Assembly: GCA_031763025.1 (NCBI GenBank)
Contig: JASSKH010000014.1
Location: forward strand, 9,786,563-9,850,562
Source of the DNA: Macrocystis pyrifera
Taxonomy: Eukaryota; Sar; Phaeophyceae; Laminariales; Laminariaceae
Direction: 5' to 3'
Length of the DNA: 64,000 nucleotides
Part shown: positions 62,357 through 64,000 of the stretch, piece by piece
Numbering within the stretch: the stretch's first letter is position 1
Layout: each line of letters begins with the position of its first letter
Notes under the pieces: generated by a model
What the model was told of the DNA's origin: nothing
Seen by the model: only the letters and a program-made list of their open reading frames with translations
Database searches by the model: none
Program-made: the position numbers and the translations under genes

Positions 62357-64000
62357 CTTTTGGGCATGGCCGGTAGACCGAAGAAAGAAAAAAAATACTG
62401 AAAATTCAATACCACGTACCTGTGTTTATTCGGAAAGAAGCAACGCACAGTGCTGGGCGGGCTGTATCGTATGATATGTTCAGCAGACAGCGCGCAATGA
62501 TGGGTATATTGTATTGTATCACCGTCATGTTCAGCAGACGGGAGCGATGTCAGCGTGTTATTGGTGAAATCCCATGCCACCGGTACTGTTGTGCTTAGTA
62601 ATAGTCGAGCATCCCACACGGACATAACGGTAGGCTCAGACAGCAACAAAATACGAGGAGTTCATATTAGTTATTTCTACATATACAAGTACAGCAGCGC
62701 TACTCATACGGCGTTGGTACAGCAATGTATCATATGCTAGGTATGTATCAGTACTCCAAACCTCGGACAAATCACCATCTACAGATAGATCAGATAGATC
62801 TATTAATACTAGTTCCTCACCTGCCGCTGTGAGTGGTTTGTGCGGTACGGTGACATGTGAACATCAATAGTACAGATCCAACCCACCTTCCCTGAAAGAT
62901 CTAGATCACCAAACGGGACTCGGTGATTCGTCCGAGGTGTGCGATACTCGGACGGGAATTACGTATTAATAGCACGCAAGGTACTGGTATGACATAACTC
63001 AGCACAACACAAAACAGAACACAGCAGTACGTACACACCAGTCTACTGGTATACCAGGTTCCAGTATCACAGGAACTACGAGTGCAGCAGCAGTAGTGTA
63101 CAAGTCAGTACTGCTGCTGTAGGTACTGGTATTGATTTACTTATATATAAACTCCAATGAAGAGGTGCGGAGCAGCGAAAGAAGACTCTGCCCTTGATTG
63201 AAACAAAACAAGCGCTGTTCCGATTGTTCTTGCATTCGATTCAAAAATCGACGCCTCTCTCTTGCCTCTTGCGTCTTGCCTTCAAGAGGGACAACAGCAG
63301 CATGTACGTAGAGAGGCGAGGGTATAAATTGGGTACCTGGTGCTATAGTGTTTTTGGCCGGAAATTCGAACTTGACGTAGTGTTTTTTATTGATATTTAC
63401 AAAATTGTTTTCCCTCGCATTTTTCGAGTTTTCTCGCGCGCACGCGGATCAAGGCCGGCCGGCCGGACCTGTCCTTCTTGGCGACGAGGGAATGCATCGG
63501 ACGCGTTGGGCTAGTTCTTAAATATATACCGGTATATTAATATAACGGTCGTCTCTATCGCGTGCGTCGGTAGTCTGCAGATACTCGTACTCGTGTACGA
63601 GTAGAGTTGGGCGATGTTGTGTTTTCTACGAGGTACTCAGGTATTTCCTGTGGCGGTGTCTCCGTGTCTTTCGTACGTAATACTAACGAAAGTGTAAGGA
63701 CCGTTTGAGTACTACTATATCAATCAAACAGCCTTACATTTCCGGACAGGTTGAAATACGTATGATACGAGTTTCAAAGTTTCACGCCGTGCTCTGGGCC
63801 AAAATGAGCAATCGAAAAAATGCAAGATGGTGTGTAATATAAGGCCGTTTCCTAAGCGGTTCGATTTTTGAGCTTCGGATTCTGACCCGATGGCATTTTC
63901 AGATGTGAACTTGGCAAATCGAAAGAGTCCACACGAGTACCTATGCGGAAAAATCAGATTTATTGTGCGTGTAGAGATTCCAGCAAACTCCGAGACCAAC
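62357..64000. other. Upstream of gene B exon 1, no gene recognised
   Basis: Should hold the 5' exon or promoter of gene B, but no ATG-led exon stands out. Holds a short GATCT element and an H3 half-hairpin near 63690-63760. Confidence 0.4.
62758..62945. repeat. GATCT-family element, shortened copy 11
   Basis: Starts like the others, lacks the middle blocks and ends TCCGAGGTGTGCG. Confidence 0.65.

Overview
The window looks like nuclear DNA of an intron-rich stramenopile, most likely a brown alga. That assignment is an inference. It rests on GC-rich exons rich in Ala, Gly, Ser and Pro, T-rich 3' intron ends, many GT-AG introns, AT-richer spacers full of small repeats, and one protein whose C-terminal domain I recognise from diatom and brown-algal predicted proteins. 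No bacterial operon, rRNA, intact tRNA gene, CRISPR array or viral gene was seen.

Two large genes carry nearly all the convincing coding sequence. Gene A (+ strand, about 21.73-47.00 kb) can be modelled as 18 exons. Every junction keeps phase, and the 9,480 nt run to a TGA at 46998-47000 (3,159 codons plus stop, 5' end open). Its product is a very large, mostly disordered protein with several acidic-Trp motifs and two copies of an F-x(7)-W...DL[ST]GF motif. These faintly recall the Bfa1/Byr4 scaffolds of mitotic-exit and septation GTPase control. Gene B (- strand, about 62.36-52.90 kb) has six exons. A long Ser/Pro/Ala-rich N-terminal exon with basic nuclear-localisation-like stretches is joined to a conserved leucine-rich-repeat-like domain and a Gln-rich tail. 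The two genes converge on 47.0-52.9 kb.

The first 21 kb holds almost no convincing genes, only three weak exon candidates (1.73-1.98, 12.03-12.25 and 15.45-15.78 kb). It is dominated by small mobile elements and minisatellites. The same families occur in the introns of both genes and in the spacer between them. They are a roughly 110-bp palindromic MITE (13 loci), two other short hairpin families, a tRNA-derived SINE (3 copies), a roughly 200-300-bp GATCT-rich element (11 copies), TIR elements, and short modules that always end in poly-C.

Other striking structure includes a 41-bp satellite in two near-identical blocks inside one gene A intron, a perfect 22-bp hairpin at 50.2 kb, a pure (CTG)27, a 53-base poly-G, and two short palindrome-like words (TACCAGGTA and TACTGCTGTA) scattered through non-coding DNA but absent from the exons. 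Gene functions are weakly constrained. Exon structure is supported by splice signals and phase, not by transcripts.
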